DNA of 47,457 bases, taken from the NCBI GenBank assembly GCA_964369465.1, contig CAYJEX010000013.1:1-47457 (forward strand), read 5' to 3'. Numbering within the stretch: the first letter of the stretch is position 1; the number at the start of each line of letters is the position of its first letter. A program made the translations under genes and the position numbers. Below, piece after piece: positions 1 to 10,400 of this stretch. Under the pieces are notes generated by a model. The model was not told where the DNA came from and ran no database searches. It was given only the letters and a program-made list of their open reading frames with translations. This DNA comes from CAYJHC01 sp964369465 (GTDB lineage Bacteria; Bacillota; Clostridia; Peptostreptococcales; Anaerovoracaceae).

Positions 1-77
1 TGGTGCACTGTAAGGGATTCGAACCCCTGACCTTCGCATTCGTAGTGCGCTACTCTATCCAGCTGAGCTAACAATGC
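1..77 (-). tRNA. tRNA-Arg (anticodon ACG)
   Basis: Read on the minus strand this folds as a full cloverleaf. The acceptor stem GCATTGT pairs with ACAGTGC, followed by discriminator A and an encoded CCA at positions 3-1. The D arm contains AGCTGGATA, and the T arm contains the TTCGAAT loop. The anticodon loop is CTACGAA, so the anticodon is ACG, which reads CGN arginine codons after A34-to-inosine editing. The anticodon stem has one terminal G-A mismatch. The length is exactly 77 nt. Confidence 0.95.
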
Positions 78-180
78 ATATCATTATTTTTTTTAAATTA
101 TTATTATAATTCAAACCACTCATTTAGTATAATATATTTGCAAATATTTTTCAATTATAATCTTGATATATTTATTATGA

Positions 181-209
181 AAAATAGCGTAGTTTTGCTA
201 CGCTATTTT
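181..209 (-). terminator. Intrinsic terminator after the NSS transporter
   Basis: A 12-bp perfect hairpin (AAAATAGCGTAG / CTACGCTATTTT, 5-nt loop) sits 20 bp past the stop codon of the transporter. On the minus strand the stem ends in a short T tract. It separates this gene from the tRNA. Confidence 0.8.
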
Positions 210-228
210 AAAAACTTCTGTTTTTTTA

Positions 229-1605
229 TTATAAGAAAAACTTATCTAAATATCCTTGTATGAATATTATTAAGCAAATAATTGGAATAACATATGTTAC
301 ATATGGTCTTATCCATTTTGGATAGTCAAGACCTGTTCCTTTATTTGCTTCTTTAGTGAAGTTGTCCCATCCCCATCCATATCTAGTTACACAGAACAAT
401 AAGTATATTATAGATCCGATTGGAAGTAGATTATTACTTACAATAAAGTCTAATAAATCTAATACAACTGTACCTTCTCCTAGTGGTGCAAAGTTTCCAA
501 GTATATTAAATCCTAGTACAGTAGGTGTAGCTAATAATACTATCACAAAAGTATTAATTATACACGCTTTTTTTCTACTCCAGTTAAATTTATCCATACA
601 TATCGATACGATATTTTCGAAAACAGCGATAACTGTAGACAGTGCTGCAAAAACCATGAACAAGAAGAATAATGTTCCCCATATTTGTGATCCAGGCATT
701 TCATTAAAAATATTAGGTAATGTCACAAATACTAGTCCTGATCCTTGACCTGGGTTTACACCGAATGCAAAACAAGCAGGGAAAATTATCAGACCTGCCA
801 TAATTGCTACTGATGTGTCTAGCAATGTTACATTTATAGCTTCTCCCGTAAGTTTTTTATCATCTGATAAATAACTTCCAAAAATAGCCATACTTCCTAT
901 ACCAATACTCAATGTAAAGAATGCTTGTCCCAATGCTGCATATACTACTTCCCATATTCCAGCTTCCATCATTTTTTCGAAATCTGGAACTAAATAGAAT
1001 TTAAGTCCTTCAGCCGCTCCCTCAAGCGATACTGATCTAACTACTAAAATCAATATCAAGAAGAATAGTCCTAACATCATTATCTTTGTAATTTTTTCTA
1101 CACCTTTTCTTAATCCCATTGAGCAAACGAAAAATCCCAACACTACAACTATAACCATCCATATTTCTAAACGAATTGGATTCGAAACTAATGCTCCGAA
1201 ATAGTTTCCTACTTCGTCTGGAGTAAGATTGTTAAAATCACCTTTAATCATTCCAAATAAATATGCCAAAAACCATCCTGCAACTACAACATAAAACATC
1301 ATCAAAATGTAATTTCCTGCTGCTCCAATATAACCATAAATATGCCATTTTTGGCCTGGTTTTTGTAAAGTTTTAAATGAACCTACAATACTTTGTTTAC
1401 TTGCTCTTCCTACGGAAAATTCCATTGCCAAGATAGGAATTCCCAAAGCAAATAAGAATACTAAATATATCAGTACAAATGCTCCTCCACCGTACTCACC
1501 TGCAATATATGGAAATCTCCATACATTACCGAGCCCGATTGCGCATCCTGCCGATAATAGTAAAAATCCTAATCTGCTTCCCAGCATTTCTCTGTTTTTT
1601 TTCAT
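229..1605 (-). CDS. Sodium-dependent transporter, NSS/SNF family
   Basis: An inner-membrane Na+-coupled symporter of the neurotransmitter:sodium symporter family, likely importing an amino acid or amine. The first transmembrane segment has the family signature LGNVWRFPYIAGEYGGGAF, which contains the unwound substrate and Na+ site, followed by IPILAMEFSVGR. About eleven hydrophobic segments follow, as in bacterial MhsT-like members. The ATG at 1605 was chosen because AGAGGAG lies 11 nt upstream and the protein then starts MKKNREMLGSRLG, the usual position before TM1. An upstream in-frame start would add 15 residues without a better ribosome site. It is monocistronic, bounded by hairpins on both sides. 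The substrate cannot be read from the sequence. Confidence 0.92.
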   Translation of the reverse strand: MKKNREMLGSRLGFLLLSAGCAIGLGNVWRFPYIAGEYGGGAFVLIYLVFLFALGIPILAMEFSVGRASKQSIVGSFKTLQKPGQKWHIYGYIGAAGNYILMMFYVVVAGWFLAYLFGMIKGDFNNLTPDEVGNYFGALVSNPIRLEIWMVIVVVLGFFVCSMGLRKGVEKITKIMMLGLFFLILILVVRSVSLEGAAEGLKFYLVPDFEKMMEAGIWEVVYAALGQAFFTLSIGIGSMAIFGSYLSDDKKLTGEAINVTLLDTSVAIMAGLIIFPACFAFGVNPGQGSGLVFVTLPNIFNEMPGSQIWGTLFFLFMVFAALSTVIAVFENIVSICMDKFNWSRKKACIINTFVIVLLATPTVLGFNILGNFAPLGEGTVVLDLLDFIVSNNLLPIGSIIYLLFCVTRYGWGWDNFTKEANKGTGLDYPKWIRPYVTYVIPIICLIIFIQGYLDKFFL

Positions 1606-1684
1606 GTCGACTATAACTCCTCTTCTATATAATAAATTTATAAATAACATACATATTTTATATCATTTTCATTATAAAATCAAC

Positions 1685-1712
1685 AAAGGATAGCTATATT
1701 TAGCTATCCTTT
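1685..1712 (-). terminator. Hairpin terminator after the methyltransferase gene
   Basis: A 12-bp perfect inverted repeat AAAGGATAGCTA / TAGCTATCCTTT with a 4-nt loop lies between the methyltransferase stop and the transporter start. The T tract is modest on both strands, so it may work in either direction. It is best placed to end the YgiQ-methyltransferase transcript. Confidence 0.65.
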
Positions 1713-1788
1713 AAAATCAAATTTATTCCTTATTTATATTATATTATGAAAAATCAATAAATGCGTTATATAATATTGGCAATACTAA

Positions 1789-3132
1789 CTACAATTTCAC
1801 AATTGTTTCATTTCCAAACACATCCAATATTCTAATTCTTTTTTCTTCTCCTCTACTATATGCAAATTCTAGATTTAAAACATTATTTTTGTCAGGCAAA
1901 ATATATTTGCATTCTTCTATACTTGATTTATTATTATTTTCGTTATCTATGATTACTTTTGGAGTATTATATATCTGATAATAACTTATAAACGAAAGAG
2001 GGTTACTGTTATAAATGTTTATTAATTTTTCTTTTTCCTCTTTTTTCATAGAAAGAGTATCAATATCTAATTCGTACCCAACTATTTTTGCTAGATTTTC
2101 TTCTATGTTTATTTTTATTGAAATAGGATCATTTCTATACCCTACTTTTTTATTAGTAAACTTGTCAATAACTTCATGTGAAATATTATTCTTTACAGCG
2201 AATTTTTCTAGTAATCTTGCTGATAATGGGTTTATATCACAACTCATAATCTTTCTCTTGGTGCTCAAGTTCATGTTTTCATCTGTACATGCCATTGCAA
2301 ATGCCCCTGATCCACCATAAAAATCAGCGCAAACGTTTCCTTCTTCTGATGAACTTTCAATTATTCTTTTCAATAATTCTTTTGGTTTTTGTGTAGCATA
2401 TCCATTTCTTTCTTTAGAAGTACGTCCTACCATATCTATTTGCCATACATCTTTCATATTTACAAGTGTGTACCAACCATTTTTATCTTCATACTCTTTT
2501 ACTCCTGCAAATCTATATGGTTTATAATTTCTATTATATGATTTTTCTTTAGGGACTTTAAGTTTTCTATTTGGAAGATTCGAATAAACCAAAAGAGTAT
2601 CATGTTTTCTCGAAAACTGGTTTCCTCCTGCCCCACCAGACTTGTAATTCCATATTATTTCGTTTAAAAAACAGTCAGTTCCAAATATATTATCAGCAAG
2701 TACTTTCACGTAATGCACAGCATGATGATCTAAGTGAATCCAAATTACACCTTTTTCTGTCATCACATCTTTTGAAAGTAATAATATTTTTATAATGCCT
2801 TTTAAGTATTCTTCCATTCCATTTTTTTTTGCCCAAGAATCTTTATATGAAGATATTTTTATTGTGTTTTCTACTTCATCCTCTCTTATTTTCGTTGTTT
2901 TTACTACAGAACTGTAATCAGCCATAGAATAAAATGGAGGATCCATATATATTAAATCAATTCTATTACCACTAGCATAATAATCTAAAACAAAATCATA
3001 ATTATCACCTATTGCAATAGTAAGCTCTTTCTGATTGTATATTATGTTTTTTTTTGAACTCAATGCAAAACTTTTTTCTTCCTCATATTCAGATTTCGCA
3101 TCAATATAAACACTATGTAATTTATTTAGCAT
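1789..3132 (-). CDS. Site-specific adenine DNA methyltransferase, beta-class
   Basis: A predicted S-adenosylmethionine-dependent N6-adenine methyltransferase of about 447 residues. Catalytic motif IV, DPPF, is near residues 64-67, and the SAM-binding motif DFYGGSGAFA comes later near residue 270. This order (IV before I) defines the beta class, as in type III Mod subunits and CcrM-like enzymes. The stretch IIWNYKSGGAGGNQF followed by KHDTLLVYS is typical of Mod-like enzymes. About 170 residues after motif I have no recognisable domain. The start at 3132 has AAGGA 7 nt upstream; the earlier in-frame start at 3171 nearly abuts the ygiQ stop. No restriction subunit or specificity gene is adjacent, so it looks solitary. 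It is probably co-transcribed behind the YgiQ gene, 47 nt upstream. Confidence 0.85.
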   Translation of the reverse strand: MLNKLHSVYIDAKSEYEEEKSFALSSKKNIIYNQKELTIAIGDNYDFVLDYYASGNRIDLIYMDPPFYSMADYSSVVKTTKIREDEVENTIKISSYKDSWAKKNGMEEYLKGIIKILLLSKDVMTEKGVIWIHLDHHAVHYVKVLADNIFGTDCFLNEIIWNYKSGGAGGNQFSRKHDTLLVYSNLPNRKLKVPKEKSYNRNYKPYRFAGVKEYEDKNGWYTLVNMKDVWQIDMVGRTSKERNGYATQKPKELLKRIIESSSEEGNVCADFYGGSGAFAMACTDENMNLSTKRKIMSCDINPLSARLLEKFAVKNNISHEVIDKFTNKKVGYRNDPISIKINIEENLAKIVGYELDIDTLSMKKEEKEKLINIYNSNPLSFISYYQIYNTPKVIIDNENNNKSSIEECKYILPDKNNVLNLEFAYSRGEEKRIRILDVFGNETIVKL

Positions 3133-3179
3133 ATTATTTCCTTCTAAAAAGTTTCTAACTAGTCCAATCACTTATTTAT

Positions 3180-4961
3180 CTAAAACAATTTTTTTATTCT
3201 TTCATCTTTTATTATATTATAAGCCTCTCGTATATATTTTTTGTTTTCAGGCTTATTGAAATGGATTAACGCCTTTTGCATTTTTTTTTCTTTATTACCC
3301 TTAGCCACATATAGTTTTTCTCCTGTCCGTGGATCTTCTTCCATATAATACATTGCTGTTGAAAGCGTTCCTGGAGTAGGATAAAAATCTTGAATTTGGT
3401 CTGGTACAAATCCGTGTTTTTTAAAATACAAAGCAAGTTCCAAAGCATCTTCTAAAGTGCTCCCTGGATGTGATGTCATTAAATATGGAATTAAATATTG
3501 TTTTTTTTCTAGTCTATTATTTTCTTTATCATAAAAACTCTCGAACTTTTCAAAATCTTTAATTGCTGGTTTCCCCATGTATTTTAATGTTTTTTCTGAA
3601 ATATGTTCTGGAGCAACTTTAAGTATTCCGCTCACATGAAATTCGCATAATTCCTTCAAAAATTTTCTGTTATTTTCCGAGTAATTTGCAAGTAAAAAAT
3701 CATATCTAATTCCTGATTTTACAAATACTTTTTTTACATTTGGCAACTTTCTAACAGTTCTTAGAATATCTAAATATTTTCCATGATCACTATTTAATTT
3801 TTTACATGGTTTAGGAAAAAGACACTGTTTATCTTTACAAACTCCTTCTTTACTCTGCTTTTCGCAAGATGGGTTTATAAAGTTTGCGGTAGGCCCTCCT
3901 ATATCATGTATATATCCTTTAAAGTTACTTTTTTTTGTAAGTAATTTTGCTTCATTAACTATGGATTCTTTACCTCTCCCTCTTACTTGTCTTCCTTGAT
4001 GGTATGTTATTGCACAAAAATTGCAGTTTCCAAAGCATCCTCTGTTTGCCGTAATACTAAATTCAATTTCTTTTATTGCAGGAACGCCGCCTTCTTTTTT
4101 ATATATGGGGTGATAATCTCTAACATAAGTCAATTCATAAATTTCTTCTAAGCTTTTTCCTTCCAATGGTTCCTGTGGAATGTTTTGCAAAACATAAACA
4201 TTGTTATCGTATTCTTCGTATATTGGTTTTGCTGTAACATGATCGTTGTTGTTTTGCTGAACTAAAAAACTTGCACCATATGCTTTTTTTGACTCTATTA
4301 CTTCAGAAAAAGATGGTAACTCCAAGTAATCTTCAAGAATATCATCCTTGCATATTTTTACAACAGTCCCTTTTATCCATGTGATATCTTTTGCACTAAT
4401 CCCACAATTCAAAGCTTCTGCTATTTCTATAATTGCTTTTTCTCCCATACCATAAACAAGAATATCTGCTTTGCTATCTAACAAAATAGATTTTCTAATT
4501 TTATCATCCCAATAATCATAATGACTAAATCTTCTAAGACTTGCTTCTAAGCCCCCTATAACAATTGCAACATCTTTGTATGCTTGTCTTGCTCTGCTTA
4601 CATAAGGAATTATACTTCGGTCAGGTCTTTTGCCAGTTTTTCCACCTGGTGAATACTCATCTACTTTTCTCTTATTTTTCCAAACAGAATAGTTATTTAC
4701 CATAGAGTCTACATTCCCTGACGTGATTAAGAATCCAAGTTTAGGCTTTCCAAATCTTTTGAAATCATCAGGACTATCCCATCTTGGTTGTGCCAAAATC
4801 GCAACTTTAAATCCTTTGCTTTCTAATACCCTTCCTATAACTGAAATACCAAAAGAAGGATGGTCTACATATGCATCTCCCGTCACTAATACAAAGTCTA
4901 CATGTTCCCATCCTCTATGTTCCATTTCTGATTTGTTAATTGGCAAAAACTCTTTTGACAT
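3180..4961 (-). CDS. YgiQ family radical SAM protein
   Basis: A 593-residue member of the YgiQ/UPF0313 family of radical SAM proteins, whose reaction is not established. The N-terminal part (VLVTGDAYVDHPSFGISVIGR) is the family's B12-binding-like domain. The 4Fe-4S cluster motif is CFGNCNFC, followed by AITYHQGR. A second cysteine-rich stretch (CKDKQCLFPKPC) is also characteristic of the family. The ending matches family proteins in length and in its basic C-terminus. The ATG at 4961 has AGGA about 9 nt upstream. It lies between the amidase gene (44 nt upstream) and the methyltransferase gene downstream, all in one direction. Confidence 0.92.
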   Translation of the reverse strand: MSKEFLPINKSEMEHRGWEHVDFVLVTGDAYVDHPSFGISVIGRVLESKGFKVAILAQPRWDSPDDFKRFGKPKLGFLITSGNVDSMVNNYSVWKNKRKVDEYSPGGKTGKRPDRSIIPYVSRARQAYKDVAIVIGGLEASLRRFSHYDYWDDKIRKSILLDSKADILVYGMGEKAIIEIAEALNCGISAKDITWIKGTVVKICKDDILEDYLELPSFSEVIESKKAYGASFLVQQNNNDHVTAKPIYEEYDNNVYVLQNIPQEPLEGKSLEEIYELTYVRDYHPIYKKEGGVPAIKEIEFSITANRGCFGNCNFCAITYHQGRQVRGRGKESIVNEAKLLTKKSNFKGYIHDIGGPTANFINPSCEKQSKEGVCKDKQCLFPKPCKKLNSDHGKYLDILRTVRKLPNVKKVFVKSGIRYDFLLANYSENNRKFLKELCEFHVSGILKVAPEHISEKTLKYMGKPAIKDFEKFESFYDKENNRLEKKQYLIPYLMTSHPGSTLEDALELALYFKKHGFVPDQIQDFYPTPGTLSTAMYYMEEDPRTGEKLYVAKGNKEKKMQKALIHFNKPENKKYIREAYNIIKDERIKKLF

Positions 4962-5005
4962 AATTGATTATTCCTATTGAATTATTTATACTCTTCTGCT
5001 ATTCA

Positions 5006-5824
5006 TTAATACAATTCAGGTTTCATTGCTGATAGAATTGGTAATTGTTTTCTTATTGAATCAACATAATCAAAATCAACTTCACCAACTTGAACGCCTT
5101 CCTCTGTTTCCATGTCTATTATTACTTCACCCCACGGATCAACTAGACAAGTGTGTGCAAATGCTATGTACCCAAGTTTTGCTCTTGCAGGAGAAATTGC
5201 TGCAAAATAGACTTGATTATCTACTGCCCTTGCTTTCATTGTCATGAACCAATGGTAAGGGCCAGTATTAATATTAAATGCCCCAGGAAGAATAATTGCT
5301 TTTGCTCCTTCTAAAGTCATCTTTCTGAATATTTCAGGAAACCTAGCATCAAAACATATCGCCACACCTATTTTGCCATATTCGGTATCAATAGTATTAA
5401 TTGTGTCGCCAGGAGTCAAAGTATCAGATTCCATAAATCTAATTTTATCCTTAATATCTATATCGAACAAATGAGTTTTTCTATACTTACCTATTAATTC
5501 ACCTTTTTTATCGAATGTATAACTAGTATTATAGAGGTATTCTACTCCTTCCACTACTTCTCTTTCTGGAATGGAACCTCCAATCAAATATATTTTATTC
5601 TTTTTTGCAATCTCCGACATGAACTTATATGTCTCTCCACCTTCCTCTTCTGCATATTTTGCAAAAAAATCATTTCCATACGGAGAGTTCCATATTTCAG
5701 GTAATGCTACCATATTAGAACCTTTGGAAACCGCTTGAATAATTAGCTCTTCTGCTTTTTCAATGTTTTTTTCTTTGGACAGTCCTACCAACATTTGGCA
5801 TAGTCCTAATTTAAATTTGCTCAT
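5006..5824 (-). CDS. Carbon-nitrogen hydrolase, Nit2/omega-amidase type
   Basis: A cytoplasmic amidase of the nitrilase superfamily, about 272 residues. The Glu-Lys-Cys triad is visible: Glu in LPEIWNSPYG, Lys in KYRKTHLFDID and the nucleophile Cys in GVAICFDARFPE. KTHLFD and the FDARFPE surroundings are typical of Nit2 omega-amidases, which hydrolyse alpha-ketoglutaramate or ketosuccinamate. The exact substrate here is inferred. A TTG codon 9 nt upstream is in frame, but ATG at 5824 is better spaced (11 nt) from GGGTG, so ATG is preferred. It is followed by the YgiQ gene in the same orientation. Confidence 0.9.
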   Translation of the reverse strand: MSKFKLGLCQMLVGLSKEKNIEKAEELIIQAVSKGSNMVALPEIWNSPYGNDFFAKYAEEEGGETYKFMSEIAKKNKIYLIGGSIPEREVVEGVEYLYNTSYTFDKKGELIGKYRKTHLFDIDIKDKIRFMESDTLTPGDTINTIDTEYGKIGVAICFDARFPEIFRKMTLEGAKAIILPGAFNINTGPYHWFMTMKARAVDNQVYFAAISPARAKLGYIAFAHTCLVDPWGEVIIDMETEEGVQVGEVDFDYVDSIRKQLPILSAMKPELY

Positions 5825-5861
5825 AATACTCAAACACCCACTATAATGTTAGCAATGATTA

Positions 5862-5892
5862 AAAAAATATTAGCAGTGTAATCCACTGCTAA
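5862..5892 (-). terminator. Intrinsic terminator after the P-loop gene
   Basis: TTAGCAGTG pairs with CACTGCTAA (9 bp, 5-nt loop), followed on the minus strand by ATATTTTTTT. It sits directly after the stop codon of the 140-residue P-loop gene and is a strong rho-independent terminator. Confidence 0.88.
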
Positions 5893-5897
5893 AGCTA

Positions 5898-6320
5898 TTA
5901 ATTCAAAACTACTACATCTTCAAAGTTCACGCCTATCATTTGTTCTCTAGCAGCGCTCAAGCTAACTGTAAACTCAATCTCATATGTAGAGGCAATATCT
6001 TTTATTCTTTCTAAAAACACAGGCAATGTTCCTAGCGATACATCAGCATGATGCATGATTCCATCTATATATATAGATTCTATATCATTATCAGAGCTAA
6101 TTATTCCATATATAAATCCAATATATTCATCACTATTTGTTATATGCGGAAAGTCCTCCATGCATACTACTCTAATTTTATGTTGAAGATCAAACATCAA
6201 ACTATGATTTTTGTTTATAAAAATAACATTACCCATAGCTTTTTCTACACCATCATTTGCAAGCTCAATCATTTGTTTTGTCTTACCTGACCCCGCATGC
6301 CCTACTAATAATTTCACCAT
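5898..6320 (-). CDS. Small P-loop NTPase, function unknown
   Basis: A 140-residue soluble protein starting with a Walker A motif, GHAGSGKT, at residues 7-14. A Walker-B-like strand ends in SIYIDGIMHHAD, near residues 83-94. The rest resembles a minimal RecA/kinase-like alpha-beta fold, too short for a motor ATPase. I do not recognise a characterised homologue; similar short proteins in Clostridia are often labelled loosely as ATP-binding or PilT-like. The start is firm: GGAGGG lies 8 nt before ATG. It forms its own transcription unit, with a promoter at 6357-6385 and a strong terminator directly after the stop. Confidence 0.75.
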   Translation of the reverse strand: MVKLLVGHAGSGKTKQMIELANDGVEKAMGNVIFINKNHSLMFDLQHKIRVVCMEDFPHITNSDEYIGFIYGIISSDNDIESIYIDGIMHHADVSLGTLPVFLERIKDIASTYEIEFTVSLSAAREQMIGVNFEDVVVLN

Positions 6321-6356
6321 AATAATTGCCCTCCTTTTCTGTTAACTATTAAATAT

Positions 6357-6385
6357 ATTATACCCCACACTATATATAGTATCAA
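6357..6385 (-). promoter_or_regulatory. Sigma-A promoter of the P-loop gene
   Basis: On the minus strand TTGATA (-35), a 17-bp spacer and TATAAT (-10) precede the 140-residue gene by about 35 bp. The spacer contains the palindrome CTATATATAG. Confidence 0.75.
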
Positions 6386-6413
6386 CAAATAAATTGATAA
6401 TCTGATAGTTTTT

Positions 6414-7460
6414 TTATTTATATTCCTTTACTGATAGCCTTAACTGCCCACATGCAGCATCAATATCAGATCCAAGTTCTCTTCTTGCAGTTGATTCTAT
6501 TCCGTATCCCTCCAATTTTGTCATTATCTCCTCAGTCTTTTCTTTTGAACTCCCTTTATTTTTTTCTTCAATAATATTATTTAGTGGTATTAAATTTACG
6601 TGAAACAATCCACCTTTTAATAAATTACATAATTTATATATCACATCATTAGTATCATTTACACCATCAATAAGTGTGTATTCAAATGTAATTCTTCTGC
6701 CTGTTAATCTTGTATATTCTTTTGCCACCTTTATTAGTTCATTAATAGAATACTTATTGTTTATAGGCATTATCTTGGATCTTTCTTCATCTATTGGGTT
6801 ATGTAGAGAAATTGCCAAATTTACTTGTGGCATATCTTTTGAAAACTCTTGAATATTAGGTATAATCCCACAAGTGGAAACCGTTATTTTTCTTTTGCTA
6901 ATATTTGGTCCATCTTTATGGTTAATTATTTTAATAAATTTCACCAAATTATCATAATTATCAAATGGTTCTCCTATTCCCATAATTACCACATTACTAA
7001 TTTTCGAAGTTGTATCTTTCTCAATTAAGTTGATTTGTTCAATCATTTCACCAGCTGTAAGATTTCTAATTAGTCCTTCTTTTCCAGATGCACAAAAAGT
7101 GCAACCCATTCTACATCCCACTTGTGAAGAAATACATATACTATTTCCATGTTTATATTTCATATATACTGCTTCGATTTTTGTATCATCTTTAAGCTTA
7201 ATCAAATATTTAATTGTATCATCCAATTTTGATTTTTGAAATAGTTCTATTTCCCCTAATGTTATTTCTCCTATCTCGCTCAATTTTTTTCTAAGGGGTT
7301 TAGATATATTCGACATTTCATCAAACGAAGTGGCCCCATTATGAAGCCACTTAAAAATCTGTTTTCCTATGTAGGATTTTTCACCTATGGTAACCATAAA
7401 ATCGCAAAGCTCTTCTATAGTATAATTTTTAAAATTAATTTTCGAACAATCTTCAGTCAT
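6414..7460 (-). CDS. rlmN: Dual-specificity RNA methyltransferase RlmN
   Basis: A radical SAM enzyme that makes 2-methyladenosine at A2503 of 23S rRNA and A37 of certain tRNAs. The cluster-binding motif is CRMGCTFCASGKEG, about 115 residues in. GEP in MGIGEPFDNYDN and the C-terminal region ACGQLRLS, containing the methyl-carrying Cys of the family, are both present. At 348 residues it has the usual length. The ATG at 7460 begins 4 nt after the ileS stop codon and has only a weak purine-rich site, so translation is probably coupled to ileS. The annotated TTG just before it is less likely. Confidence 0.95.
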   Translation of the reverse strand: MTEDCSKINFKNYTIEELCDFMVTIGEKSYIGKQIFKWLHNGATSFDEMSNISKPLRKKLSEIGEITLGEIELFQKSKLDDTIKYLIKLKDDTKIEAVYMKYKHGNSICISSQVGCRMGCTFCASGKEGLIRNLTAGEMIEQINLIEKDTTSKISNVVIMGIGEPFDNYDNLVKFIKIINHKDGPNISKRKITVSTCGIIPNIQEFSKDMPQVNLAISLHNPIDEERSKIMPINNKYSINELIKVAKEYTRLTGRRITFEYTLIDGVNDTNDVIYKLCNLLKGGLFHVNLIPLNNIIEEKNKGSSKEKTEEIMTKLEGYGIESTARRELGSDIDAACGQLRLSVKEYK

Positions 7461-7464
7461 CAAA

Positions 7465-10400
7465 TTACACTTTCTCTACATCAATAAACGCTTTATGTCC
7501 ATTTATATCATAACTACTTCCTTTTTCTTCCCAAATAATCTCTGTAGCCAATGTTTCTTTCGTTATGTAACTATTATATATTCCAACAGCGTTCTTTACT
7601 TCTTCATCAGTATTCAAATATATTTTGATATTATCCATCATTTCAAAATTAGCTTGTTTCCTCAGTTGTTGAACTTTAGACACAATTTCTCTTGCATAGC
7701 CTTCATCTTCCAGTTCTTTAGAAATATTTGTATCTAAAATTGTAAATATATTATTTTCCATCGCAACTGCAAAACCATCTTTTGCATTAATTTTTACATC
7801 TATCATTTCCTTCGTAATCGAATAATTTTCTCCGTTAATCATCATTGAAATGCTATCAGAAGATTCTAATTTTTCAATCAATTCTTTTGCTACTACTTTA
7901 TTTAATTCGTTTCCAAATTCTTTAATGTTTTTTCCAAGTGTTGGGCCTGCAACTTTGAAGTTTGGCTTTAGTGTGAAATTCATGAAATCATCCAACTCTT
8001 GTTCAAAAACCACATCTTTTACATTTAATTCTTCTAAAATAAGAGGAACAAAATCTGAAATCAAATCTTCGTATTTGCCATCAACTAAAATGCTATTAAG
8101 TGGTTGTCTAACTTTAATCTTCTCTTTTTCTCTAGTTCCTCTGCCAAGAGCTACTAAGTCCCTAATCAAATCCATTCTTTCCTCAACTTTGGAATCAATC
8201 ATAGATTCTTTATGCTCCGGATAATATGCAGTATGAACTGATTCTTCATCTGTAAGGTTAATATATATTTCATCTGCCAAAAATGGTGCAAATGGAGCCA
8301 TTAATTTTGCAACTCCAATTAAAATTTCATATGTTGTTGCATATACAGCTTTCTTATCCTCTGTAAGTTCTTCAACCCAAAACCTTCTTCTTGCTCTTCT
8401 GATATACCAATTTGATAAGTCCTCAGACACAAAGTACTGTATTTTTCTTACGGATTTCATATGATCATATTGATCCATTTCCTCAGTAACTTCTTTGATC
8501 AATTTATTATACTTGGAAATAATCCATCTATCTAATTCAGGTCTATCCTCATAAGATATTTCAAATTCAGAAGGATTAATCTCGTCTTGGTTACTATACA
8601 AAACAAAGAAATTATACACATTTTTTAGTGTTCCAAAATATTTAGACACAACTTCAATAAGTCCTTCTTCATCAAACTTAGTTGGAGACCAAGCTGGTGA
8701 CACATGAAGCAAATACCATCTAACTGCATCGGCACCATATTTATCAAATAGTAAAAACGGATCAACTACATTGCCTTTTGACTTACTCATTTTTTTGCCT
8801 TCTTTATCAAGAATAAGATCATTTACCAGTACATTTTTATATGGTGACTTTTTCTTAATAAATGTGGATATTGCCATAAGCGAATAGAACCATCCTCTAG
8901 TTTGATCAATTCCTTCACATATAAAGTCCGCTGGAAAAAGTTCATCATCAAAAATTTCCTTGTTTTCAAATGGATAGTGATGTTGTGCAAAAGGTACTGC
9001 TCCACTATCGAACCAACAGTCCATTACTTCTGGAATCCTACTCATTTCTTTTCCACATTTATCACACTTAATATGTATATCATCTACATAAGGTTTATGT
9101 AGTTCTATAGTAGCATCAATATCTTCTATTACTTTGTTTACTAAATCTTCTCTGCTTCCAACACATTCTAAGTGTCCACATTCACATTTCCAAATAGGTA
9201 TAGGCGTTCCCCAGTATCTATTTCTGGAAATTGCCCAATCATTTACATTTTCTATCCAATTTCCAAATCTTTTTTCTCCAATAAAATCTGGGAACCAATT
9301 TGTAGAATTATTATTTTTAACTAAGTCATCTTTTAGTTTTGTCATTTCTATATACCAACTTGGGCTTGCATAGTATATCAAAGGTGTTCCGCATCTCCAA
9401 CAATGAGGGTAATTATGTTCCATTTTTTCTTTAGAAAACACTTTACCATCAGAAAGCAAATATTTCAAAATATCTATATCTAATCCTTCTTCAAGTACAA
9501 AACGCCCTTCCCATGGAGTATCAGTATATTTTCCATCACCATCCACTGGATTAGGAACAGGCAGTCCATATCGTCTTCCCGTATTATAATCATCCTCTCC
9601 AAAAGCAGGAGCAGTATGCACTATACCGGTTCCATCTTCTGTCGTTACATAATCAGCACATGTAACATAAAAAGCTTTTTTATCAACTTGAATAAATGGC
9701 ATTAATTGTTCATATTCAATATGTTCTAATTCACTACCCTTTAGTTCTTTAATTACTTCGTACTCAATTCCTTTGAAAACTTTATCTGCTAGTGCTTTTG
9801 CAACATAAAATATATTTCCTTCTTCCTCTCCACTCGTTGCTTTAACTTTCAAGTAATCAATTTTTGCTCCTACTGTAAGCGAAACATTAGAAGCTAATGT
9901 CCATGGAGTTGTTGTCCAAGCAAGGAAATATTCGTTTTCATCTTTTCTCTTAAACTTTGCAGTAATAGTTAAACTTTTTACTTCCTTATAGCCTTGTGCT
10001 ACTTCATGTGAAGCAAGACCTGTTCCGCAACGCGGGCAGTATGGAAGTATTTTATGTCCTTCGTAAATCAAGCCTTCTTTAAAAAATTCATTTATAATCC
10101 ACCAACCAGTTTCAATATAATTATTGTCGAGTGTAATATATGGGTTTTCTAAGTCGATTAAATAACCCATTCTTTTAGTCATATCTCTCCACATACTTTC
10201 ATATGTAAACACGGACTCTCTACATTTTTCGTTAAATGCTTTAATTCCATAATCTTCTATATCTTGTTTTCCAGACATATTTAGTTGTTTTTCAACTTCT
10301 ATTTCAACGGGAAGCCCATGAGTATCCCAGCCTGCTTTTCTTTTGACTTCAAACCCTTTCATTGTTTTGTATCTACATACAGAATCTTTTAAAGCTCTCG

